Source of the DNA: Streptomyces cathayae
Lineage (GTDB): Bacteria > Actinomycetota > Actinomycetes > Streptomycetales > Streptomycetaceae
Length of the DNA: 64,000 nucleotides
Reading direction: 5' to 3'
Assembly (NCBI RefSeq): GCF_029760955.1
Contig: NZ_CP121682.1
Location: 5,146,001-5,210,000, forward strand
Part shown: positions 51,845 through 60,590 of the stretch, piece after piece
How positions within the stretch are numbered: the first letter of the stretch is position 1
Layout of the letters: every line of letters begins with the position of its first letter
Position numbers and translations under genes: made by a program
Notes under the pieces: model-generated
The model's database searches: none
The model's input: only the letters and a program-made list of their open reading frames with translations
What the model was told of the DNA's origin: nothing

Positions 51845-53184
51845 CGCGCCGCGGCCTCCTCGAGGCGCCCCCGCGGGCCGCCCCTCGGTACGAGGTGCCC
51901 CCGCTCACCGCCGCCCAGCGCCCACCATGCGGCGAGCCCCAGGGCCAGGGCGGTCAGCACCGTCGAGGGGCCGCCGATGTCCCCGTACACGAAGTCGGTC
52001 AGCAGCCAGACCAGCAGCCCGCAGGCGACGAGCCCGCAGTCCGCTCCCGGTCCGCGGCGGCGGACCCGCAGCAGCCCGCGCAGCCCGAGCACGAGCAGCG
52101 CCAGCCAGCCTCCGGCGAGGGTGAGCAGCCCGATCAGGCCCTGCTCGCTCAGCACCAGCAGGTACATGCTGTGCGGCGAGAGCAGCGCCTGCTTGTGGTA
52201 CTCGGATCCCGCGCCCGCGATGTCGCTGCCCGAGGACAGCGCCAGGGTGGCGTGCCCGTCGCGATGCTCGGGAAAGCCCTTCAGACCGACACCGGTCAGC
52301 GGCTGCTCGCGCCACATGTCGCCGGCGGACGCCCACAGGGCGTACCGGTCCACCACGGACTGGTCGGGGTCGGCGGTGACCTGCGTGATGCTGTCGATCC
52401 GCTCGGTCAGCTGCGCTGTGCCGACGCCGAACCCGCCCATCAGGACCACCCCCGCGGCGGCCACGGCCGCGGCCGTCCTCAGCGCCCGCCGCAGCCCGGC
52501 CAGCGCCAGCTGCACGGCGCAGGTCAGGGCGGTCGCGATCCAGGCGCCCCGGCTGAAGGAGAGTGCCAGCGGCAGCAGCAGCGCGAGCGCGCAGCCGGTG
52601 GCCGCCGCCCGCTGCCGTACCGGCCCCCGGCCCAGCGCGATCCCCACCGCGCACACCAGACCGAGGGCGACCGCCGCCGCCATGCCCATCACGTCCTGGG
52701 CCCCGAAGGTGCCGACCGCGCGGATCGGCTCCCCCTGGTAGGAGGCGCCGGTCCCGGTGGCGTACTGGTGCACGCCGACGGCCCCCTGCCACAGCGCGAG
52801 CCCCACGAACGACCAGGCCAGCACCCGGAAGTCGGCGCGGCCGCGGAGCAGCGTCAGCACGGCCGCCGGGACGAGCACGAAGACCTGCAGATAGCGCCCG
52901 AGGCCGGTGAGCGCCGCCTCGGGCGAGGACGCCCCCATGGCGGCCAGCGCGAGCCCCACGACCGGCAGGCCCAGCACCACCGCCGCGGTGGGCGACAGCG
53001 GGCGCCGCCGCTCGCGCAGCAGACGGATCACGCAGTACACCACCAGCAGCCCCGAGACCACGTCGGCGGGCCCCGCCCCGTCGTAGGTCAGGGGCAGGGC
53101 CAGCAGGGCGAGCACCGCCACCGGGGGCAGGACCGGCGCGAACGCGGCGGCCCGGCGCGGCAGGGGTGCGAGAGCAAGGCTCAC
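51841..53184 (-). CDS. O-antigen ligase/polymerase-type membrane protein
   Basis: The 447-residue protein has about 12 membrane helices and the Wzy_C/ligase loop LTGVGLKGFPEHRD...SPHSMYLLVLSEQG, with the catalytic-type His in PHSMYL. It would polymerise or attach the repeat units. GTG 53184 has GGGAG 10 nt upstream; no ATG is available. It lies 5 nt after the sugar transferase stop. Confidence 0.87.
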   Translation of the reverse strand: MSLALAPLPRRAAAFAPVLPPVAVLALLALPLTYDGAGPADVVSGLLVVYCVIRLLRERRRPLSPTAAVVLGLPVVGLALAAMGASSPEAALTGLGRYLQVFVLVPAAVLTLLRGRADFRVLAWSFVGLALWQGAVGVHQYATGTGASYQGEPIRAVGTFGAQDVMGMAAAVALGLVCAVGIALGRGPVRQRAAATGCALALLLPLALSFSRGAWIATALTCAVQLALAGLRRALRTAAAVAAAGVVLMGGFGVGTAQLTERIDSITQVTADPDQSVVDRYALWASAGDMWREQPLTGVGLKGFPEHRDGHATLALSSGSDIAGAGSEYHKQALLSPHSMYLLVLSEQGLIGLLTLAGGWLALLVLGLRGLLRVRRRGPGADCGLVACGLLVWLLTDFVYGDIGGPSTVLTALALGLAAWWALGGGERGHLVPRGGPRGRLEEAAAR

Positions 53185-53189
53185 GTCGG

Positions 53190-54617
53190 TCAGCTCCCCG
53201 TCGGGCGTACCAGCGACGCCGCGGTGCGCAGCAGGATGCAGACGTCCTGCCACAGCGACCAGTCGTCGATGTAGGCGTTGTCGAACCGGGAGCGGTCCTC
53301 GATGGAGGTGTCGCCGCGCAGCCCGTGGACCTGGGCGAGGCCGGTGATCCCGGTCCGCATGCGGTGGCGGGTCGCGTAACCCTGGTAGGTGTGCGAGAAC
53401 TGCGCGACGAAGTAGGGGCGTTCGGGGCGCGGTCCGACCAGGCTCATGTCGCCCCGGAGCACGTTCCACAGCTGGAGCAGTTCGTCGAGCGAGGTGCGCC
53501 GCAGCATCCGGCAGAACCGGCGCATCTCGTTCTCGTCGGCCACGCTCCACCGGGTCGCCGACTCGTGCTCGTCGGCGGGGCGGTAGGTGCGGAACTTCAG
53601 CAGGGTGAACGGCTTTCCGTTCCGGCCGATGCGCTCCTGCCGGAACACCACGCCCGGCCCGTCGCTGATCCGCAGGACCGCCGCACACGTCAGCAGCATC
53701 GGGCCGACCAGCACCAGCAGCGTCCCCGACACGAGGATGTCGAGCAGCCGCTTGCCCACGCCGGCGCGGCGCACCGGGGACAGGCACAGCCGCCGGCAGG
53801 CGAACCCGGCCAGCCGCTGCCGCGCCGTGTACGCGGGGGAGTCGGCGTCGAGCTCCCAGATCACGCAGCCCGACTCGGCCAGGGTGCGCAGCAGCGGTCC
53901 CTGTTCGGCGCGGACCGAGGGATGGACGGCCAGCACGGCCCGCACCCCGTTCTGGATGACGGCACGCTCGACCTCCTCACCGGTCCGCAGCACCGGGACG
54001 CCCCCGGCGTCGTCCGGCTGCTCGGCGACCACCCCCACCGGCCGTACGCCGCACCGCGGGTGGCGCAGTACGGCGGCGGCCACACGCTGCGCGGTCGCCG
54101 CCGGGCCGATGACGAGTGCGGCGCGCGGGTGGCGCAGCAGCGCTGCGCGGCGCCGTCCGTGCACGGCCGCGCGCAGCGCACAGGCCGCCGCCGTCTGCAC
54201 GGCGAGGCCGGCCAGCACGGTGCCGACGGACAGCGCGTGCTCCGGCCGGTACGCCGCCCACAGCGCGGCGGGCGCCAGCCAGGCCACGGTGATACGGCCG
54301 CACACGGCGGGCAGTTCGTCCAGCAGCCCCGGCACCGGCGGCCGGCCGTCGCGCGGACGCAGCAGCAGCGACGCGGCGACCAGCAGGAGGACGAGCGAGG
54401 GGTGACGCTGGGCGCCGGTGAGGGCCAGGGTGCCCAGCAGGGCGGCGGCACCGTCCGCGAGGAACAGCGGGACCGGGGAGGGGGGCCGGGCCGGTGGCCG
54501 TCTGGCGGGGGACCGCACTCCGGTGGCGGGGCCGCGCGGCGGCACGACGGAGACGGTTACGGGTCCGTGCTCCCGCGGCGGCACACCGGGGGAGGAGACG
54601 GTACGTTCGGCAGTCAC
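53190..54617 (-). CDS. Initiating sugar-phosphate transferase (polyprenyl type)
   Basis: The 475-residue protein has several N-terminal membrane helices and a Rossmann-like middle (LVIGPAATAQRVAAAVLRHP), then the catalytic bacterial-sugar-transferase domain: RRAGVGKRLLDILVSGTLLV, FRQERIGRNGKPFTLLKFRT, SLDELLQLWNVLRGDMSLVG, and PRPERP. It starts repeat-unit synthesis by loading a hexose-1-phosphate on undecaprenyl phosphate. GTG 54617 overlaps the next glycosyltransferase (GTGA). Confidence 0.93.
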   Translation of the reverse strand: MTAERTVSSPGVPPREHGPVTVSVVPPRGPATGVRSPARRPPARPPSPVPLFLADGAAALLGTLALTGAQRHPSLVLLLVAASLLLRPRDGRPPVPGLLDELPAVCGRITVAWLAPAALWAAYRPEHALSVGTVLAGLAVQTAAACALRAAVHGRRRAALLRHPRAALVIGPAATAQRVAAAVLRHPRCGVRPVGVVAEQPDDAGGVPVLRTGEEVERAVIQNGVRAVLAVHPSVRAEQGPLLRTLAESGCVIWELDADSPAYTARQRLAGFACRRLCLSPVRRAGVGKRLLDILVSGTLLVLVGPMLLTCAAVLRISDGPGVVFRQERIGRNGKPFTLLKFRTYRPADEHESATRWSVADENEMRRFCRMLRRTSLDELLQLWNVLRGDMSLVGPRPERPYFVAQFSHTYQGYATRHRMRTGITGLAQVHGLRGDTSIEDRSRFDNAYIDDWSLWQDVCILLRTAASLVRPTGS

Positions 54618-55957
54618 GAGCTGAGGGGCTCCCTGTGCTTGGTGGGCTCGACGCGCTGTGTCGTCCGGTTCGCCCCGGCGCCGCAGCCCGCGCCGAGCGG
54701 CTGTCCGGGCTCGGCGGCACGGGCCTCGCCACGCCCGACGGCCTCGGTGGGACGCGTTCTTTTCCTGGCGGGCCACGCACCGAGCAGGTCGCGGTAGACG
54801 TCCGCGACCTGCTCGGCGGTGTGCCGTACGTCGTGGCGGGTCAGTACGTGCCGACGGCCCCGGTCGCCGAGGGACTCGCGCAGCGGCGGGTCGAGCAGCA
54901 GCTCGGACAGGGCCTCGGCCAGCGCCGCCGGGTTCTCCGGCGGGACCAGACACCGGGCGGCGAAGGAGGGCGGCAGGCTCTCGCGGGCGCCGTCGACGTC
55001 GGTGACCACCACGGGACGCCCGCAGGCCATCGCCTCCAGCGGGGCCAGGGCCATGCCCTCCCAGCGGGACGGCAGGACGACGAGATCGGCGGCCTGGTAC
55101 CAGGGTGAGGCGTCGGGCACGGCTCCCGTGAACAGCACGGACGGCGGGGCGGCCGCGCGCAGCCGGTCGCGGTCCGGGCCGTCGCCGACCAGGACCAGCC
55201 GGGCGTTCGGCACCCTGCGCACGACGGCGTCCCAGGCCCGCAGCAGGACGTCCTGCCCCTTCTGCCGGCACAGCCGCCCCACGCAGACCGCGAGCGGCGC
55301 CGCCGGTGCCAGCCCGGCGAGCGGGGCGAGCCCGGCCCGCACGGTGCCGGTGCCGGCCGGGTGGAAGTGCTCGGGGTCGATGCCGTTGGGGACGACGGTC
55401 CACCGGCCGGCGATCCCGGCGTGCGCCCCGGTCGCCCGTTCCGCCTCGCTCACACACACCACCCGCGCGGCCCAACGCGCTCCCCAGCGCTCCCACTTGA
55501 GGGCGAGGGCGCCGGTCTGCCCGCCCACCGCCTCGAACGACCAGGCGTGCGGCTGGAAGACCGTCGGAATCCGCCCGCGCACCGCGAGCCGCCCGGCGAG
55601 CCCGGCCTTCGCGCTGTGGGCGTGCACCAGATCGGGGCGCACCTCGTCGATGAGCCGCGCGAGGTGCCGCACCTCCCGCACGAGTGACGGACCCGGCGAG
55701 CGCGTCGCCCGCCAGTTCCTTACCTGCGCGCCGAGCAACCGCAGTTGGGTGGTGAGGGTGCTGTCGGGGCAGGCCGCGATGACGTCCAGGCCGTCCGCCA
55801 GCTGGGTGCGGACCAGGTCCGTCACGACGCGCGCGACCCCGCCCTCCACCGGCTGGGTGAGGTGCAGCACCCGTGGCCGACGGCCCGAGGGCGACGGCTC
55901 CATGTACACGGTTTCCTCATCGGCGAAGGCGCCGGGGACCGTGGCCGGCGCGTTCAC
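54614..55957 (-). CDS. GT4-family glycosyltransferase
   Basis: The product is 447 residues. VLHLTQPVEGGVARVVTDLV opens the acceptor domain; VCVGRLCRQKGQDVLLRAW and PSRWEGMALAPLEAMACGRP form the donor site (EX7E type). The C-terminal 50 residues are low-complexity. GTG 55957 overlaps the DUF3344 stop; ATG 55903 is an alternative start with less N-terminal tail. It is the second sugar-adding enzyme of the operon. Confidence 0.9.
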   Translation of the reverse strand: MNAPATVPGAFADEETVYMEPSPSGRRPRVLHLTQPVEGGVARVVTDLVRTQLADGLDVIAACPDSTLTTQLRLLGAQVRNWRATRSPGPSLVREVRHLARLIDEVRPDLVHAHSAKAGLAGRLAVRGRIPTVFQPHAWSFEAVGGQTGALALKWERWGARWAARVVCVSEAERATGAHAGIAGRWTVVPNGIDPEHFHPAGTGTVRAGLAPLAGLAPAAPLAVCVGRLCRQKGQDVLLRAWDAVVRRVPNARLVLVGDGPDRDRLRAAAPPSVLFTGAVPDASPWYQAADLVVLPSRWEGMALAPLEAMACGRPVVVTDVDGARESLPPSFAARCLVPPENPAALAEALSELLLDPPLRESLGDRGRRHVLTRHDVRHTAEQVADVYRDLLGAWPARKRTRPTEAVGRGEARAAEPGQPLGAGCGAGANRTTQRVEPTKHREPLSS

Positions 55958-57048
55958 GGCCGGGCGTCGGCGGCGAGGAAGAACACGCCGGCCCACGCCG
56001 CGTTGCGCTCGGAGCCGAGCCGGAGGGTGGCCCGGTCACCTGCGTGCAGCAGGCCCCTGCCGAGGGTGAACACGTCGGAGTCGTAGCCGAGGGTGTTGGC
56101 GTGCGCCGGCACCCGTGCCGGAACAGCTCGCGCGGGCCCGCTGATGGTGGAGTTCAGGACGTCGTCGGCGGGGTTGGCGGCGTCGGCGAGGACGGCGGTG
56201 GAAGCGGGCGCGCCGGTGGTCAGGGTGAGCGAGTCACCGGTGGTGCCGCGGTCACCGTTGTACGCCACCATCCCCACCTCGCCCTCCGCGTCCGCGGGAA
56301 GGTCCAGTCCGCTCAGCCCGATCTCCACCCCGGCGGTGGACGCCAGCGGTGTGAAGCCGTCCCAGAGCGAGAGGTGCCGCAGCGGCTCCGCCGGGTTCTC
56401 GTACGCCACCACCAGCGTCCAGCCGCCCCACGCGCCGGCCGTCGACCGGCCGGAGGCCACGTTGACCTCCGCCACGGTGTACAGGCCCGGCCCGCTGTCC
56501 CGCACCAGCTGTGTCACGTCCGCCGAGGCCTGGAAGGCGTCCGCACCGTTCGCCACCCGGTGTCCGACCACCGTGTCGGCGAGGAGCTCCTTGTACTCCC
56601 CGCCGGGCTCGGCGATCAGGACCCGCCCGTTGTCCTGTGGCGGCTTCTGCTCGCCCACGAGCAGGTTGCCGCCCCAGTAGAGGCGCGCGTACGACACCCG
56701 GGAGCCCGAGGGCAGCCGGACCTCCGCGCGGGAGGAGTTGTAGGTGTTCGGGTCGCGGTCGACGTCGACGTAGAACATGTCGAAGTCGCCGTTCGCCCCA
56801 CGCGCGCCCGACTGCACGTCCGCACACGCCGAGTGGCTCGCGCGGCAGGTGGCAGAGGAGTTGGCCGCGCGCACGATGCCGCCGTGCTGGAGTGCGCCGT
56901 ACCGCTGCCCGAACGCGAGGCTGCTCGCCTCCGGCGCGGGCGGCGCGGCCGGCGCGGCGACTGAGGGTCCGTAGGGGACCCACGCCGTGATCAGGGTGAG
57001 GACGCCCACCGTTGCATGACGAAGCAACTGGCCCAGGGAATGACGCAT
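55954..57048 (-). CDS. Secreted DUF3344 family protein
   Basis: The 364-residue protein has a signal peptide (HATVGVLTLITAWVPYGPS, then VAAPAAP). The rest is beta-rich with features of DUF3344: FDMFYVDVDRDPNTYNSS, RVSYARLYWGGNLL, GGWTLVVAYENPAEPLRHL. Some relatives occur as adhesin-like repeats. It is first in the operon that continues to 47455, so it may be a polysaccharide-associated surface protein. The start is ATG 57048; ribosome site weak. Confidence 0.8.
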   Translation of the reverse strand: MRHSLGQLLRHATVGVLTLITAWVPYGPSVAAPAAPPAPEASSLAFGQRYGALQHGGIVRAANSSATCRASHSACADVQSGARGANGDFDMFYVDVDRDPNTYNSSRAEVRLPSGSRVSYARLYWGGNLLVGEQKPPQDNGRVLIAEPGGEYKELLADTVVGHRVANGADAFQASADVTQLVRDSGPGLYTVAEVNVASGRSTAGAWGGWTLVVAYENPAEPLRHLSLWDGFTPLASTAGVEIGLSGLDLPADAEGEVGMVAYNGDRGTTGDSLTLTTGAPASTAVLADAANPADDVLNSTISGPARAVPARVPAHANTLGYDSDVFTLGRGLLHAGDRATLRLGSERNAAWAGVFFLAADARP

Positions 57049-57407
57049 GACCGGCGAAGCCTTTCGGGGAGGTGGCGGTGACAGGCAGCGCGAGGAGTGC
57101 GGTGCGTCCGCCCAGGTGAATACGTCCGGAGGTTCGCAACTCTAGCCAGCCAACGGACAAAATCCCCGAAACTCGTTTAAGGCAGACAAGTGTGTTGGAA
57201 ACGTGAAGCCTCTTCTCGGTGGGCGACGACCACGTGATGCCGGTCCGCCGCGGGGCCCGGAGTGCGGACGGCCCGATCCGCGGGCTCATCAGGCAGGACG
57301 GGGCAACGGGGTGAGAGGGGGCACCGAAGGGCCCATGCCCGGTTGCGGGAAGCGGGGTGCGCTTTCACGGTGGGCTCAAGGTCCGAGCTTCGCGGAAAGG
57401 AACTCCC
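57049..57407. other. Divergent promoter region, no gene
   Basis: This region separates the leftward EPS operon from the rightward secreted-protein gene. I see no clean -35/-10 or strong hairpin. An AT-richer patch at 57160-57200 is the likeliest promoter area. Confidence 0.4.
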
Positions 57408-58316
57408 ATGCGCGCTCTGCCTGCGCGGCGCATCGCGTTCGGTGCACTGTGCGCCGTCCTCCTGGTCGGGGTCACCGGCCCCGCCGCCCTGGCCGCCGAC
57501 CCGGCCGGCGAGCACGGCCGGGTGGCCTCGCCCGGCGCACCGCTCGTGCAGGTCAGGAACTCCGACGTGCGTGGGGACGAACTCGCCCCGGTCGCCGACC
57601 TGCTGACCGCCGTGACCCGGGCGGACGACGGCCGGCTGCCCGCGGCCGGGGTGAGGATGCTGGGCGATACCGCGAAGGACGCGCTGAAGAAGGCCGAAGC
57701 GAAGCAACAGGCCACCAGGGCCATGCCGTTCGCCTCGGCCCCCGCGCCGGGCGTACTGCTGCCCGCGGCCGAGCCCGACCCCGTGAGCGACGCGCTGGAC
57801 AACCTGTGGGATGCCGTCGACCGCCTCCTGGACCTGCTCCTCCCCGGGGACGACACGATGAGCGCCGCAACGGCTGACGCGACCAAGGAGGAAACCACCG
57901 ACGCGGCCACCGAAGAGACCGCCGGTGCGACCACCGACGCGACCACCGAAGAGTTCGACGAGATCCTGGACGAGATCCTGGGCGAGATCGCGGACGGGGC
58001 CGATGACACAACCGACGACGCAGCCGACGGCACAACCGACGGCACAACCGACGACGCGGCCGATTCGACGCTCTCATGGCTCGACGACCTGCTGGTCGAG
58101 ATGGAGAAGCTCATCGACGAGCTGTCCGTCGACGACCCGCAGGTGTCGGTGGTGGGCACGCAGACGACGTCCTCCAGCGCGATGACCTCCGGCGTGACGT
58201 CGTCGAGCGGCGCGCCGTCGACACCCGTGTCCTCGGCCCCGGACACCGCATCGCCTGTGGTCACGCTGCCCGCGACCGCCTCGACGGCGCCGGCGGTGGT
58301 GCTGTCGGCCGATTGA
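57408..58316 (+). CDS. Secreted Thr/Asp-rich protein of unknown function
   Basis: The 302-residue protein has a signal peptide (IAFGALCAVLLVGVTGPAALA). An Ala-rich helical part ends near residue 120, followed by a long acidic Thr/Asp/Glu-rich stretch (TTDAATEETAGATTDATTEE, residues 155-215), a hydrophobic helix (WLDDLLVEMEKLIDEL) and a Ser/Thr-rich tail. There is no sortase motif. ATG 57408 has GGAAAGGAACTCCC upstream. It may be a wall-exposed stalk. Confidence 0.7.
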   Translation: MRALPARRIAFGALCAVLLVGVTGPAALAADPAGEHGRVASPGAPLVQVRNSDVRGDELAPVADLLTAVTRADDGRLPAAGVRMLGDTAKDALKKAEAKQQATRAMPFASAPAPGVLLPAAEPDPVSDALDNLWDAVDRLLDLLLPGDDTMSAATADATKEETTDAATEETAGATTDATTEEFDEILDEILGEIADGADDTTDDAADGTTDGTTDDAADSTLSWLDDLLVEMEKLIDELSVDDPQVSVVGTQTTSSSAMTSGVTSSSGAPSTPVSSAPDTASPVVTLPATASTAPAVVLSAD

Positions 58317-58430
58317 TCTCATATGAGAACTCGTCAATCCGTGGTCACCCGGTTTCCGGTCCGGCCAGGGATCGTTAGGCACGGCGACAGAAACCCTCCG
58401 GCGACCCGCGTTGCCGAAGAAAGGAACACG

Positions 58431-58703
58431 ATGAAGTCCCTGAAGGCTGCCGCCGTCCTTGCCGGGTCCTTGATCGCCGCCGCCATGGCCGCGCCTGCGT
58501 CCGCCCAGGAGATCGACCTGGCGTCCACCGGCCTCGACACCGGCCTGAACACGCGCACCGCGGTCCCCTTCGAAATGATGCCGCTGCACGACGAGTCGAA
58601 GAGCGCGGAGCAGAGCAGCTCGGTGTTCGGCACGGCGCACGAGGCCGCGGCCGTGGTGAACGAGGCCAAGCCGGTGCACGGAGATCTGGGGCTCCACGCC
58701 TGA
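58431..58703 (+). CDS. Small secreted protein
   Basis: The 90-residue product has a clear signal peptide (AAVLAGSLIAAAMAAPASAQ, cleavage after about residue 25). The mature part is polar without cysteines (EIDLASTGLDTGLNTRTAVP). ATG 58431 has AAGAAAGGAACACG upstream. It belongs to the run of exported proteins around the chaplins; function unknown. Confidence 0.75.
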   Translation: MKSLKAAAVLAGSLIAAAMAAPASAQEIDLASTGLDTGLNTRTAVPFEMMPLHDESKSAEQSSSVFGTAHEAAAVVNEAKPVHGDLGLHA

Positions 58704-58710
58704 GGCATGC

Positions 58711-58758
58711 CATACGAGAGTCGGCCCCCGGTCTTCACCGGGGGCCGACTCTCGTATG
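58711..58758. terminator. Perfect 21-bp bidirectional terminator
   Basis: The 21-nt arms 58711-58731 and 58738-58758 are perfectly complementary around TCTTCA. It lies between the small secreted gene and the convergent short chaplin and would end both. Confidence 0.9.
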
Positions 58759-58887
58759 TCCACCTTCTTTGTGCGCGGAGGGACGCGGGTTCTCGAGGTG
58801 TGTGCCGAGAGCCCCGGCGCTCGGGGACGCCGGGGCTCTCGGGTCACGACGGCGGATGTCAGCGGCCGTGTCCGTAGTGCTCTGCTT

Positions 58888-59133
58888 CTAGTAGCTGTTG
58901 TTCATGCAGGTGTTGCCGGCGGCCGGGTTGAGGAACCCGATCACGTTGACGGTGTTGCCGCACGCGTTGACCGGTACGTGGACCGGGGCCTGGACCGCAT
59001 TGCCGGACAGGAAGCCGGCCGAGCCGACCGCCGAGCCCTGGGCGCCGGCGTCCGCCGCGGCGATACCGGCCCCGCCGAGCATCACGGCGGACGTGCTGAG
59101 AGCGACGGTGGCAGCCTTCGCGATACGAGACAT
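58888..59133 (-). CDS. Short chaplin
   Basis: The 81-residue protein has a signal peptide ending in GIAAADA, then one chaplin domain: GFLSGNAVQAPVHVPVNACG, NVIGFLNPAAGNTC, and the two cysteines that form the loop disulphide. The usual SPGVLSGN reads SAGFLSGN here. Short chaplins self-assemble at the air-water interface and anchor through long chaplins. ATG 59133 has AAGGAGAACGTG before it. It carries a sigma-BldN-like promoter. Confidence 0.92.
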   Translation of the reverse strand: MSRIAKAATVALSTSAVMLGGAGIAAADAGAQGSAVGSAGFLSGNAVQAPVHVPVNACGNTVNVIGFLNPAAGNTCMNNSY

Positions 59134-59192
59134 CACGTTCTCCTTAACTGATCTGTAAACGCGGCCGCATGACACGCGGTCGCACGTCCCGC

Positions 59193-59221
59193 TCAACGCG
59201 GCGCTCCCGCTCCTGGTCACG
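59193..59221 (-). promoter_or_regulatory. Sigma-BldN-like promoter of the short chaplin
   Basis: On the minus strand, CGTGAC (59221-59216), 17 bp, CGTTGA (59198-59193). The -10 is an exact match to the BldN consensus; the -35 differs at one base. The gap 59134-59507 holds this and the promoter of the next rightward gene, and no other gene. Confidence 0.55.
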
Positions 59222-59507
59222 GAGATCGTCCCGGGATCACCCGTTAGGAAAGGGACTTCACCGGACGAGTGGGGCGTTCTCCTGCGGAAGTGCCTGGTCC
59301 GGCATGCCGGTTGAGTGCGCGAGGCGGGCGGCCGCCCCTTGGATTCGGCCGCCGGGAGCGGGTGGACGGCGACCGCAACAGGAACCTTCACGAGAAACTT
59401 GCGCATTTGGGCGTTTCGACTACCCAAAGCCGCGAACCTCGCCTACGTTAGCCACCGTCAGTGACCAGTCCGACACGGGCTGTGTCCACTCAGGGAACGG
59501 AGAGGTA

Positions 59508-59777
59508 ATGCGCAAGTACCAGAAGGCCGCCGTCGTCATGGCCATGCTCGGCAGTGTCAGCTTCCTCGGCGCCGGCGTCAGCCAGGCCGGTGACAAGCCT
59601 GACTTCGAGGTCAACAACAAGCAGGCCACGACCTGCATCCAGGACAACTCGGTCCAGGGCCTCGTCAACATCGACGACGTCAACGCGGGCGTCGGCGCCC
59701 TGCTGGGTCTCGGTAACGCGGAGAACAAGGAGACCAACGCGGTGTCCTGCTCCTCGAACTTCGCCCTTGGTGGCTGA
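59508..59777 (+). CDS. Small secreted two-cysteine protein, copy A
   Basis: The 89-residue protein has a signal peptide (AAVVMAMLGSVSFLGAGVSQ). The mature part is QATTCIQDNSVQGLVNIDDV, GLGNAENKETNAVSCSSNF, with two cysteines likely in one disulphide. ATG 59508 has GGAGAGGTA upstream. It is nearly identical to the gene at 60177, so it comes from a tandem duplication. It has a chaplin-like size but no chaplin motif. Confidence 0.8.
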   Translation: MRKYQKAAVVMAMLGSVSFLGAGVSQAGDKPDFEVNNKQATTCIQDNSVQGLVNIDDVNAGVGALLGLGNAENKETNAVSCSSNFALGG

Positions 59778-59803
59778 TCACCCTCAGGTGATCTGGGGTG
59801 GGT

Positions 59804-59837
59804 CCCGGGGCTCGAACCCAAGTGTTCGAGCCCCGGG
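59804..59837 (+). terminator. Hairpin in duplicated unit A
   Basis: CCCGGGGCTCGAAC (59804-59817) and GTTCGAGCCCCGGG (59824-59837) form 14 perfect pairs. The same hairpin recurs at 60474-60503 in unit B. It lies between the two genes of each unit. Confidence 0.85.
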
Positions 59838-59919
59838 CCTGCCCGGCTCGTGAGCCGGACCAGATGCTCGGAGCGACTCCGCGGTGTCATCGCGGGGTCG
59901 ACCGTCAAGGAGAAGGCGG

Positions 59920-60027
59920 ATGTTCAAGAAGGTTCGCCTCGTCGGTGAGTCGGAGCAGAACTGCTCCGGCGCGGGCGTCGGCGTCTCCTGCGGGAACCGC
60001 GTCATCGCCGGCGGCGAGAAGTCCTGA
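59920..60027 (+). pseudogene. Internally deleted copy of the four-cysteine secreted protein
   Basis: This is a 35-codon ORF with a good ribosome site (AAGGAGAAGGCGG). It begins MFKK and then reads VRLVGESEQNCSGAGVGVSC, matching the start and the last third of the intact protein at 60591. The signal peptide and the middle, about 57 codons, are missing in frame. It probably makes no exported product. Confidence 0.7.
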
Positions 60028-60176
60028 CCCTCGTCGGTCGGGCGCGATGGCGCCTCTTTTTCGCAAAAGAGCGCGTTGCGGGCGTTTCATCTACCAACTG
60101 CCGCAAACGTCGCATAGATTGGCGACTGTCCGTGACCGGCCCAGTACGGGTCGTGTCGGAAGAGAATGGAGAGGTA

Positions 60177-60446
60177 ATGCGCAAGTACCAGAAGGCCGCG
60201 GTCGTGATGGCCATGCTCGGCAGTGTCGGCTTCCTCGGTGCCGGTGTCAGCCACGCCGGTGGCGAGCCGGAGGTCGAGCTGAACAACTCGCAGACCACGA
60301 CCTGTGTCCAGGACAACTCCGTCCAGGGGCTCATCAACATCGATGACATCAACCTGGCGGTCGGCCTGCTGGGTCTCGGTAACGCGGAGAACAAGGAGAC
60401 CAACACGGTCTCCTGCGACTCCAACTTCGTCGTCGGCGGCAAGTGA
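60177..60446 (+). CDS. Small secreted two-cysteine protein, copy B
   Basis: The 89-residue paralogue of copy A has the same signal peptide apart from one residue (SVGFLGAGVSH) and the same cysteines (TTTCVQDNSVQGLINIDDIN; NTVSCDSNFVVGGK). The upstream 80 bp also resemble copy A (GGGCGTTTC, CTACC, GTGACC blocks), so the promoter was duplicated too. Confidence 0.8.
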   Translation: MRKYQKAAVVMAMLGSVGFLGAGVSHAGGEPEVELNNSQTTTCVQDNSVQGLINIDDINLAVGLLGLGNAENKETNTVSCDSNFVVGGK

Positions 60447-60473
60447 TCACAGCCGGCTGATCCGGGCAGGTCT

Positions 60474-60503
60474 CGGGGCTCGAACCCAGGTGTTCGAGCC
60501 CCG
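60474..60503 (+). terminator. Hairpin in duplicated unit B
   Basis: CGGGGCTCGAAC (60474-60485) and GTTCGAGCCCCG (60492-60503) pair over 12 bp around CCAGGT. It is the counterpart of the hairpin at 59804 and may reduce readthrough to the second gene of the unit. Confidence 0.85.
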
Positions 60504-60590
60504 GGCCTGCCCGGTTTGTCGACCGGTCCAGGCGTGTGGAGCGGCCCCGTGGTTCAGCCGCGGTGGGTCGACCGTCAAGGAAGAAGGCAG

